A stretch of DNA of 64,000 bases from Flavobacterium omnivorum (lineage in GTDB: Bacteria > Bacteroidota > Bacteroidia > Flavobacteriales > Flavobacteriaceae), in contig NZ_FNDB01000006.1 of NCBI RefSeq assembly GCF_900099915.1, positions 1-64,000 on the forward strand, written 5' to 3'. Shown here piece by piece: positions 56,974-64,000 of this stretch (position 1 is its first letter; every line of letters begins with the position of its first letter). Under the pieces are notes generated by a model, which saw nothing but the letters and a program-made list of their open reading frames with translations, had not been told where the DNA came from and did not search any database. The position numbers and the translations under genes were made by a program.

Positions 56974-58629
56974 TTAATTTTTTTTTGCCAAAGAATATGT
57001 TTTTCCTTTTTTGATACCGTCAGATAATAAAATCCCTTCTTTTTCAAGTTTTAACAAACATTTTCTAATATCTTCAATAGGTAAGTCTGAAATTCTACTT
57101 TGGATGTCAGAACTTTTACTCTTAGGATAAAGTTTCAAATCTTCCTCAATTAATGCTTTCAAACGATGTGGTTCAATTACTTTAAGAGTAGGTTTTATAT
57201 TTATTTTAGAATTAATTAAAAGCTTTGGATTTATTAAATATTCTGTTCCTTTTTTAATACCTCGTGTAATAATGATAGCTTGTTCAATCATTTTATTGAC
57301 ATAAGTCCTTAGCCTATCCTCATCTGTTAATTGTAATTCTTTAGTAAGTTGGGTAGCAAGAATTTTTTTATAGCGAGTAATAATTCCAAGAGCAATAAAT
57401 TCTTTTTGAGATAATTGATAATTAGTAGCTATGAAATCTAAAAGTAAAACAGCCTCCTCGTCTAAAATTCTTGAATACTGTATTACTGACGTCGAGTTAT
57501 AATCTGAAATAGGAATAGGAAATGCTTTGGCATCTCGACTGGTAATTTCATAAATTAAATTGTAGCCCGTCCCTTCACCTTCCATTAATTTCAAATCATG
57601 GAGAATTCTAATAATGTGAGGGTTTCTTCTATAAGTGGTGTGAAGAATGTTGTCTTTGGTAATTCCTAGCGGTAATCCACCAGGATTTGTTATTTCTAAG
57701 CGGTCTTGATATACTCTTATAAAAATATCGCCCGAAATGGTGTAGCTTTTGTGTGCTATTGCATTGATGAGTAATTCTCGAATTAATCGGGCATCATAAT
57801 GCCTGATTTTATTCCGAAATAATCCCAAAGGAAATTCGTCGTAGTAAGTTAACTCGATTGCTTCTTTCTCAATTTCTAATAGTAATTCTTTAGGATTTTT
57901 AGAATAATCCTGCCAATCTTCCTTTCTTACCTTTTTTTCTAATTCATCATAAACAATGTATTGCACCGTTAAAGGATACACTAACCGGCTTCTTTGTGCC
58001 GCTGTTCCCAACCATAAAACACCTAAATTGGTTAACTTTCCTTTATCAATAAGATTGTAATGTTCAATTATTTCAATATCCGATAATTCTTTGATATTTT
58101 GTTTTACCCTGTCTGATTTTCTGATTTCATCTGCAAACCATTGTATATTCATTTCAGGAATTTCTGCATAAGAAAGGTTTCTAATTTGAAGTTCCCATTG
58201 AAAAGCATCTTTCTCACTTGCTAGACGAACTATGTCTTCGCTTCTTGCAGGTTGGCATTGGTCTCCAATTCGAATATAAATTTTCCCATCAGCGGTAGTA
58301 GCAACTGACTTTAAAGTAGGGTAAACCGTAATGCTAAAAAATTGACTTCCATTAGCATGGGTTTCAATTTCACCAAGCTGAAATCCAACATTGAAACACA
58401 AAGATTTTAAGCGAGTAACTGTTTCATTTGCAGTTTTAACATTGATGCTTTGATTTAATGGTGGTTGCTTGTCTTTGTCTTCAATACCAATAATAATTTT
58501 GCCGCCATGTACGTTCGCAAAAGCAACACTAGTTACTGCGAGGTCTCTTAATCCGTCGGATTTAATTTTCCCTACCGTATCTAATACTTTTTTTAAGCTT
58601 TTATAATCAATGCTTATTCCCTCTTCCAT
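56974..58629 (-). CDS. AlbA_2/GHKL-ATPase protein embedded in the type I RM operon
   Basis: The 551-aa protein (ATG 58629; TTG at 58632 rejected) has an N-terminal AlbA_2 (Schlafen-like) domain, about residues 5-130 (AVTSVAFANVHGGKIIIGIEDKD). A GHKL-type ATPase part has the N-box ELLINAIAHKSY, the G1-like ITNPGGLP and the G2-like EGEGTGYNLI (about residues 290-365). Its C-terminal third is made of winged-helix segments (e.g. LTKELQLTDEDRLRTYVNKMI; SDIQSRISDLPIEDIRKCLLKLEKEG). Such proteins are often labelled RecG-like regulators. Its place inside the hsd operon suggests a role in control or in anti-phage defence. Confidence 0.75.
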   Translation of the reverse strand: MEEGISIDYKSLKKVLDTVGKIKSDGLRDLAVTSVAFANVHGGKIIIGIEDKDKQPPLNQSINVKTANETVTRLKSLCFNVGFQLGEIETHANGSQFFSITVYPTLKSVATTADGKIYIRIGDQCQPARSEDIVRLASEKDAFQWELQIRNLSYAEIPEMNIQWFADEIRKSDRVKQNIKELSDIEIIEHYNLIDKGKLTNLGVLWLGTAAQRSRLVYPLTVQYIVYDELEKKVRKEDWQDYSKNPKELLLEIEKEAIELTYYDEFPLGLFRNKIRHYDARLIRELLINAIAHKSYTISGDIFIRVYQDRLEITNPGGLPLGITKDNILHTTYRRNPHIIRILHDLKLMEGEGTGYNLIYEITSRDAKAFPIPISDYNSTSVIQYSRILDEEAVLLLDFIATNYQLSQKEFIALGIITRYKKILATQLTKELQLTDEDRLRTYVNKMIEQAIIITRGIKKGTEYLINPKLLINSKINIKPTLKVIEPHRLKALIEEDLKLYPKSKSSDIQSRISDLPIEDIRKCLLKLEKEGILLSDGIKKGKTYSLAKKN

Positions 58630-58664
58630 CAAAATTAACCAATTAGTTATAATTCATTTTCTAA

Positions 58665-59084
58665 TTATTTTGTATTTCTTCTTAATGCACTTTTTATTTT
58701 TCCTGAATTTTCTTCATCAAAATGATTCATAACTTCAAAAGCGTCCGATTCTTCTGCTACCCATTTTCCGTTTTTAAATTTAAAAGAATAAGTGAATGGT
58801 TCGTGAAAATTTGGAGCATTATTATTAATAACAATTTCCAGAAGGTCTTTTGCTTTAAACGTTAGCGGAACATCAAAAGCATCGGGTTCATTTAAACGAT
58901 TTAATAGAGTGTTTTGGTTTTCTTCAAAACTTGAATCCAACATGCTTGTTGGCATCATTGGTTCTCCCATACAAAATACATCTTTATCTTTAGAATATCG
59001 ATATAGAACCCAATAATGTTTTAGCTTTTCAACTGAACCATTAGTACAAGTACAGAATTTGATTTTATCTGATATAATACACAT
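58665..59084 (-). CDS. Hypothetical protein coupled to hsdR
   Basis: The 139-aa protein has no signal peptide or membrane helix. It opens with a Cys-bearing stretch (MCIISDKIKFCTCTNGS: Cys2, Cys11, Cys13) and contains KLKHYWVLYRYSKDKD and FTYSFKFKNGKWVAEESDAF. I recognise no family. Its ATG overlaps the hsdR stop by one base (TAATG), so it is translated together with the nuclease subunit. It could be a regulator or an accessory protein of the restriction complex. Confidence 0.65.
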   Translation of the reverse strand: MCIISDKIKFCTCTNGSVEKLKHYWVLYRYSKDKDVFCMGEPMMPTSMLDSSFEENQNTLLNRLNEPDAFDVPLTFKAKDLLEIVINNNAPNFHEPFTYSFKFKNGKWVAEESDAFEVMNHFDEENSGKIKSALRRNTK

Positions 59085-61471
59085 TACGCTTTTCGGTACA
59101 ATTCAATTTCTAATTCCTTTACTGCTTCAAAGTATTTTGCTTTGCTTCCAAATATTCCATTTACAATTTCATAAGCGGAACCATAGATATCAAATGGTTT
59201 TACTCTTAAAACATCAATGTTTTCAATATTTTCCACACCTTCATCGGCATATTTATCTAACAAAGTTTCCAAGACTTTTTTTGCTTGTTCTCCATATTTC
59301 GTGAAGTAGTTGCGTTTTTTAACGTTATTGGCACGTTCCTTTCTAGTTAATGGCGGTTGGTCGTAGGCTACATGGCAAATTAAATCAAATAAATCGACTT
59401 GTTTATCCACTGCATCATATAATGCTTCGACCATAATTCCTTGTTCCTCCAATTCTTTAATGATTGCTTCTTTTTTGTCAGCTTGGTTCCATGTCGACAG
59501 GAAATCATCTAAGGAAGCATATTTTCCATTGATTATTTCTTTGGTATGGTCTTTTAGACTGATGGTGATTGGTTTTCCGTTGGAATCAAAAAACAATTCT
59601 CTACTCACTAGTACAGATACATTCACCCCATTGATATATTGTTTGGGTCTTGCTTTATATTCGGAATCTGGTTCGTTTAACGGATTTCGTATTTCTGGTT
59701 TAACAATAATAATTTCAACTCCAGTTACTTCATCTATTATTGGAGTTTCGTCCTCAATCTCTTCATCCTCAATTCCTGTTAAGTCAATATCCTGAGTGAT
59801 GGGTTTTACTCGTAATGGGTCTCCATCAAAAGCAGGGTCAGCAAAATTGTCAGTAGCATTTCTAAAATCTAAAATAGTAAAATAAAGTTTATCGAATTCT
59901 TCATTTATTCGGGTCCCACGACCTACAATTTGCTTGAATTTAGTCATCGAATTAATGTTGGCATCTAATACGATTACTTTGCAGGTTTGGGCATCGACAC
60001 CAGTTGTCATTAACTCAGAAGTGGTAGCAATAACAGGGTATTTTTCTTCAGGATTAATAAAGTTATCTAGTTCCCGTTTTCCTTCATCATTGTCACCCGT
60101 TATTTGCATCACATATTTGTAATTCACGGCAACCAAATCGGCATTATGCCTCGAAATGGCATTTCTCATTCTTTCTGCGTGATCAATGTCTACGCAAAAA
60201 ATAATAGTTTTTGCGAAGCGGTCTAAACCTTTTAAATATTCTGTTACTTTTTGAGCAATAATATCGGTACGTTCATCAATAACCAGTTTCCTGTCAAAAT
60301 CTTTTCGGTTGTAGATACGGTCCTCAATTTCAACTCCATCTTTGTCTGTTTTCCCCTGTTGTGGTCGATACCCTTCGGAATCAATATTCAAAGCTACGCG
60401 AATCACTTTATACGGAGCTAAAAAGCCATCATCAATACCTTGTTTTAAAGAATAAGTATAAACAGGTTCTCCAAAATATTCTGTATTACTTGTTTCCTTC
60501 GTTTCTCTAGGAGTAGCGGTCAAGCCAATATGTGTTGCGTTCTTGAAATAAGTCAGGATTTCTCTCCAAGCACTTTCTTCATTGGCACTACCACGGTGGC
60601 ACTCATCAATAACAATCAAGTCAAAAAAGTCAGGTGAAAATTGTTTATATGCATTGGCCTCTTCATCTGAGCCAGTTAAACCTTGATATAGAGCCAAGTA
60701 AATTTCATAACTCTTGTCAATCATTCGGTGTTTAACTACCGTCATTTTATCTTTAAAATGTTTGAAATCACCTCTTTTAGTTTGGTCAATCAAAGCATTT
60801 CTGTCAGCAAGGAAAAGGATTCGCTTTTTGGCTCCACTTTTCCAAAGTCTATGAATAATTTGAAAAGCAGTATACGTTTTTCCGGTACCCGTTGCCATTA
60901 CCAAAATGATTCTGTTTTGTCCATTTGCAATAGCTTCAACGGTTCTATTTACGGCAATTTGTTGGTAGTATCTCGGTTTACGTCCTGAACCATCTGAGAA
61001 ATATTTTTGTAAAGCTATTTTCTCTCCATTTGGAGTCACGATACCTTTGTATTGTTTGTATCTATCCCATAAAGCTTCGGGAGAAGGAAATTCATCGATC
61101 TGTAATTCCGTTTCAATTGTAGCGTCAGTAGCGGTTCTGTCATGAAATAGAAAACCATCTCCATTACTACTAAATACACAAGGAATATCTAAAGTAATTG
61201 CATAACCAAGAGCTTGTTGAATTCCAGCTCTAACAGAATGGTTATTGTCTTTTGCTTCAATTACTGCAATTGGATTATCCTGATAATACAGAATATAATC
61301 GGCTCGTTTACGTTCGCCTCTTGCCGTTAACTTACCTCTTACATAGATTTTACCATCTGTAAAGAAAACTTCTTCTAATATCTGTTTGTGTAAATCCCAA
61401 CCTGCTTTCTGAAGAGCAGGAGTTATGAATTTAGTACAGATATCTCTTTCAGATAATTTTTTTTTACTCAT
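59084..61471 (-). CDS. hsdR: Type I restriction endonuclease subunit HsdR (EcoEI-like)
   Basis: HsdR translocates DNA and cleaves unmodified DNA. The 795-aa protein has the N-terminal PD-(D/E)xK nuclease (Asp58, Glu72, Lys74 in KRADYILYYQDNPIAVIEAK). The helicase motifs are VMATGTGKTY (Walker A, 193-199), VIDECHRG (DECH, 289-292) and LTATPRE. The later part has IVGRGTRINEEF (motif VI). The C-terminal EcoEI_R_C-type region follows. It is shorter than EcoKI HsdR (about 1170 aa), typical of the EcoEI-like family. It is the first gene of the restriction unit. Confidence 0.92.
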   Translation of the reverse strand: MSKKKLSERDICTKFITPALQKAGWDLHKQILEEVFFTDGKIYVRGKLTARGERKRADYILYYQDNPIAVIEAKDNNHSVRAGIQQALGYAITLDIPCVFSSNGDGFLFHDRTATDATIETELQIDEFPSPEALWDRYKQYKGIVTPNGEKIALQKYFSDGSGRKPRYYQQIAVNRTVEAIANGQNRIILVMATGTGKTYTAFQIIHRLWKSGAKKRILFLADRNALIDQTKRGDFKHFKDKMTVVKHRMIDKSYEIYLALYQGLTGSDEEANAYKQFSPDFFDLIVIDECHRGSANEESAWREILTYFKNATHIGLTATPRETKETSNTEYFGEPVYTYSLKQGIDDGFLAPYKVIRVALNIDSEGYRPQQGKTDKDGVEIEDRIYNRKDFDRKLVIDERTDIIAQKVTEYLKGLDRFAKTIIFCVDIDHAERMRNAISRHNADLVAVNYKYVMQITGDNDEGKRELDNFINPEEKYPVIATTSELMTTGVDAQTCKVIVLDANINSMTKFKQIVGRGTRINEEFDKLYFTILDFRNATDNFADPAFDGDPLRVKPITQDIDLTGIEDEEIEDETPIIDEVTGVEIIIVKPEIRNPLNEPDSEYKARPKQYINGVNVSVLVSRELFFDSNGKPITISLKDHTKEIINGKYASLDDFLSTWNQADKKEAIIKELEEQGIMVEALYDAVDKQVDLFDLICHVAYDQPPLTRKERANNVKKRNYFTKYGEQAKKVLETLLDKYADEGVENIENIDVLRVKPFDIYGSAYEIVNGIFGSKAKYFEAVKELEIELYRKA

Positions 61472-61698
61472 TAGGTTTTATTTATTGTAAGACGTAATTG
61501 TCGCTAAGGTATTAAAAAATAAATCTTATAAAATGAGGAAAACCGTAAAGCGATTACTTATTTTGTATTTATCACATACCGTTCAACTGATTCGAAATTC
61601 ATCTGTGTAAATAAACGATGTTTTGTAGAATTTTACCATACCCACTTTTGGTGATATTGCTAAAAAAACATGCATTACTTCCTAATGGATATTTAGAC

Positions 61699-61732
61699 AC
61701 GTTAACGTACACGTTCACGTGTACGTTAACGT
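61699..61732. repeat. 16-bp inverted repeat with 2-nt centre
   Basis: ACGTTAACGTACACGT (61699-61714), TC, then ACGTGTACGTTAACGT (61717-61732): the arms are exact complements and each contains CGTTAACG. It could bind a dimeric or tetrameric regulator or initiator. Confidence 0.9.
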
Positions 61733-61977
61733 ACTTTTACGGATTCACGATGTAGTATTCTTACATATAACAATGATTTGACCATGTAAACCGAAAACCG
61801 TTAACGGGGATTTTTTTTCCGTTAACGTGATCCTAATTACCAACTGATATTATACCATTGAGTTTATAAGCATATATATTATCTGAATTAACAATTTGCT
61901 TTTTTTGCATATTGTTTTTTTCATACTATTTCATCGTCTAAATATATGGAAATAAAGCATTGATTTCTTTTAGATAG

Positions 61978-62109
61978 TTGCAAAGCTTTTGCGACGGCTT
62001 TATAAAGGCACTCTTAATATTTTGTATTTATAAACACATTTTTGGCCAATATTAATGTTGTTCGCAAAAATTTTTGCGAAAATATTCTATTCCTTTGCAA
62101 AGCTTTTGC
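61978..62109. repeat. Direct repeat TTGCAAAGCTTTTGC (two copies)
   Basis: Exact 15-bp copies at 61978-61992 and 62095-62109 are each followed 4-5 nt later by GCTTTATAAA or GCTTTGTAAA. The element is itself a near-dyad around AAGCTT. The spacing of 117 bp is close to 11 helical turns. Confidence 0.75.
62061..62080. repeat. 20-bp perfect palindrome
   Basis: TTCGCAAAAATTTTTGCGAA reads identically on both strands, about 110 nt beyond the stop of the polymerase-like gene. On either strand it could form a hairpin; the T-run position also allows a terminator function. Confidence 0.85.
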
Positions 62110-62187
62110 AAATAGCTTTGTAAAATAAATAACTCAAAATTAGATCTAGTGTTTTACAAAATACCAATTGCAAAAGTTTTATATTCC

Positions 62188-64000
62188 TTAAAAATCAAGT
62201 TCAAGGAAATTAAAAATTTCTTTGATTTTTCTTACTGGAATAATCTTTTCTTTAAAGTCGGTTTCAGCATGAAACTGTAAATATTCCTTAAAAAAAACTT
62301 CACCTCTAAATGATGCTTCTTCAATAGTTAATTGATTGAAAATACTTTTATTCAAATCTGTATCAAAAGCATTTTCCAAATCTGTATTAGTCGGCACTTC
62401 TTTCTTGATGTTTGTTTTAAATCGTTTATCAAACTCTATTGCTCCAGTTATAAAATCTGAAGGATCCTTTTTCTCAATCATCGCAATTAGATCTGCTTTC
62501 AATTGGTTTTGAACGGTACTATTTTCAGAAATATTTAAATCTGATTTTTGTCTTGCCAAATCACAAATAATCAAGAATAATTGTTGCGCAATTTGTCTAT
62601 TATTTATCAACCGGTTAAACTCTTTTAACTCTCGTTCATACTTTTTAACTCCTTTCTGAATAAATGCGTTTTGCTGTTGAGGCTTTAACGATAATGATTT
62701 AAGAAATAACCCCTTTATCATTCTATCATAAAAAGGTTCATTCTTAACTGGTTTTCGTCTTTGTCTCAACAACCCTGTACACAACAAATTGAATTTTGTA
62801 ATAATTGCATAATTCAATAAATTATTACGTCTATGTCCTTTAATTATGACTTGATCCAAATAACCGTAATCATCATTTATGATTCTTTCCTGCATTAAGC
62901 AAAATAGGTCATAATAATTATTAGTAGTATTTACAATCTTTTCCGCTTCATTCCTTGCCAACAAAAAATCAAGTGTTTTCTTAAACACCATTAATTCAAT
63001 AGTTCCATAATTTCTTTCTTTAATCGTAACCAAACAAGGTGAGTTTTCAAATTTAATAACCCTTAAGGACAAAGCTTTCACATTAAAAACATACTGACTA
63101 TTTGCTCTAATATGTTGTAAAATGAGATATATGACTTCGGGTTTAGTTTGTTTTTTATTCAAAAACTTCAACGAACTTAACATTGTTTTTATTCTAAGAA
63201 GAAACGTGCTGTAATCCGCATTAAAATCATTTATATTAAAAACTGCATTAATATATTGATACATTTCTTTATAGAATATAAAACCATTTGCCACACCCTT
63301 AACTTCGGGTTTACTAGCTTCATGCGTCATAACCAAATTCAATCCCTTTGGAATACTGCTAACATATGCATACCTTAAACGTTTGTCAGACAAACTAAAA
63401 CTTTCTCTATAAACGGGTCGATTTAGTTCCTTACACCCGAAATCACAATTTGGATTCACTTTAAAAATCTGCGGCTTTATTTTATTGTCAATAAACAACA
63501 CTGCATCATGCAAACGTCCGCAACGCTTCAAATCATTAATAAAAATAAAATGCTCAATTGCCGCTCTTTCATACTCCGTCATAAACGAATAAAATTTTCT
63601 TTTCGGATTGTGTGTCAAAGTCAAAAGATGCTCACATTCAGTTCGAGTATATCCACAATCTACAAAGAATGCTTTAGTTTCTTCTTTGCTTTTGTACTTT
63701 CCGCTATTACAGACAGAAACAAATAATATTTTTGCTTTTCCCCTAGTTATTCCTTCAGACAACATCAAATTATTATAAATATGATCTTTTAATTTTGCGC
63801 CAGTTTCAATATCTAAAAATGTAGGGAACGCACTTTTTATATCACATTCAATAATTTTAAATGGCGCCAAACTCCTTAATTGTCGTGATGTTTTCGTGAT
63901 TGGATTAAATTCTCTATTATCACTCTGTGAAACAATAAAATGTGATACTGGCAATTGCAGTTCCTTACATACTAGAAATAAAATCCCATAATACCACTGA
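62188..64000 (-). CDS. Large protein with palm-polymerase-like motifs (5' end outside window)
   Basis: The frame stays open to the right edge (upstream codons read QWYYGILFLVCKELQLPVSHF), so the gene is partial and the TTG at 63954 is not its start. At least 604 residues are visible. Near the left of the readable part, FKIIECDIKSAFPTFLD resembles polymerase motif A. ITRGKAKILFVSVCNSGKY resembles the R..K motif B of family A-like enzymes. RCGRLHDAVLFIDNK resembles motif C. The remaining 400 residues are helical, basic and without known motifs. I do not recognise a named family. A replication or defence polymerase is possible but unproven. Confidence 0.5.
   Translation of the reverse strand, partial: QWYYGILFLVCKELQLPVSHFIVSQSDNREFNPITKTSRQLRSLAPFKIIECDIKSAFPTFLDIETGAKLKDHIYNNLMLSEGITRGKAKILFVSVCNSGKYKSKEETKAFFVDCGYTRTECEHLLTLTHNPKRKFYSFMTEYERAAIEHFIFINDLKRCGRLHDAVLFIDNKIKPQIFKVNPNCDFGCKELNRPVYRESFSLSDKRLRYAYVSSIPKGLNLVMTHEASKPEVKGVANGFIFYKEMYQYINAVFNINDFNADYSTFLLRIKTMLSSLKFLNKKQTKPEVIYLILQHIRANSQYVFNVKALSLRVIKFENSPCLVTIKERNYGTIELMVFKKTLDFLLARNEAEKIVNTTNNYYDLFCLMQERIINDDYGYLDQVIIKGHRRNNLLNYAIITKFNLLCTGLLRQRRKPVKNEPFYDRMIKGLFLKSLSLKPQQQNAFIQKGVKKYERELKEFNRLINNRQIAQQLFLIICDLARQKSDLNISENSTVQNQLKADLIAMIEKKDPSDFITGAIEFDKRFKTNIKKEVPTNTDLENAFDTDLNKSIFNQLTIEEASFRGEVFFKEYLQFHAETDFKEKIIPVRKIKEIFNFLELDF

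Larger units (their letters stand above)
61472..62187. other. Palindrome- and repeat-rich non-coding region
   Basis: About 700 bp show no coding frame but carry several dyads. These are four copies of CGTTAACG (61700, 61724, 61799, 61820), a 34-bp near-perfect palindrome, a 20-bp perfect palindrome, and a 15-bp direct repeat. Density of this kind fits a replication or transfer origin, a partition site or a complex operator of the mobile element. Which one cannot be decided from the sequence. Confidence 0.55.
48121..64000. mobile_element. Putative accessory defence island (left end in window, right end outside)
   Basis: From about 48.1 kb every gene is leftward and accessory: an excisionase-like HTH, a six-gene CBASS operon, a five-gene type I restriction unit, a palindrome-rich region and a polymerase-like gene. 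No integrase, relaxase or transposase is visible, so the element type is unknown. The boundary is set by the change in gene content, not by identified attachment sites. Confidence 0.45.

Noticed and set aside
61699..61732. End of an insertion sequence
   Set aside because: The inverted repeat arms are 2 nt apart with no transposase between or beside them, so they form a binding-site-like palindrome and not element termini.

Overview
The window looks like chromosome from a Flavobacterium-like member of the Bacteroidetes. It is A+T rich and lacks Shine-Dalgarno patterns. It carries the Bacteroidetes -7 promoter box (TAnnTTTG) before many genes, and it encodes a type IX secretion tail, GldI, glutamine synthetase III and a curli locus of the Bacteroidetes kind. 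No rRNA or tRNA gene was recognised.

Region 1 (1-34.6 kb) is mostly core genome. It holds a PlsC-like acyltransferase, a NudL-like Nudix hydrolase, a secreted subtilase operon, mnmA, a MORN-like protein, a two-domain fasciclin lipoprotein, and pyrG followed by yidC. Next come a LysM/periplasmic-binding protein with OsmC, guaA, a Rid protein, a CLC antiporter, and an operon of nrnA, gldI and two cyclophilin-FKBP fusions. The region closes with a PAS sensor protein that has lost its kinase domain, a GNAT acetyltransferase, an M16 peptidase and a purM-like gene.

Region 2 (34.8-42.1 kb) is a leftward curli (functional amyloid) locus. It has two CsgA-like curlin-repeat proteins, a CsgB-like minor curlin, CsgE, CsgF, a CsgG fused to an outer-membrane beta-barrel domain, and a terminal PD40 lipoprotein. 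Glutamine synthetase III, TerC, a small lipoprotein, a DUF1543 protein and a FrmB-like esterase follow (42.4-48.0 kb).

Region 3 (about 48.1 kb to the right edge) is an accessory defence island, entirely leftward. It begins with an excisionase-like HTH gene. The centrepiece is a tightly overlapping six-gene type II CBASS operon: CapV-like patatin phospholipase, DncV-like CD-NTase, Cap2 (E2-E1 fusion), a Cap15-like two-helix beta-barrel effector, a small protein resembling the diadenylate-cyclase (DisA_N) domain, and Cap3 (JAMM protease). Two candidate effectors plus a DAC-like protein in one CBASS operon is the most unusual observation here. Upstream lies a type I restriction-modification operon (hsdR, unknown gene, AlbA_2/GHKL ATPase, hsdM, hsdS). 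Further upstream is a 700-bp palindrome-rich non-coding stretch, then the 3' part of a large gene running off the window. Its product carries motifs resembling a palm-type polymerase.

All assignments were made by reading the sequence and translations. No database search was run.
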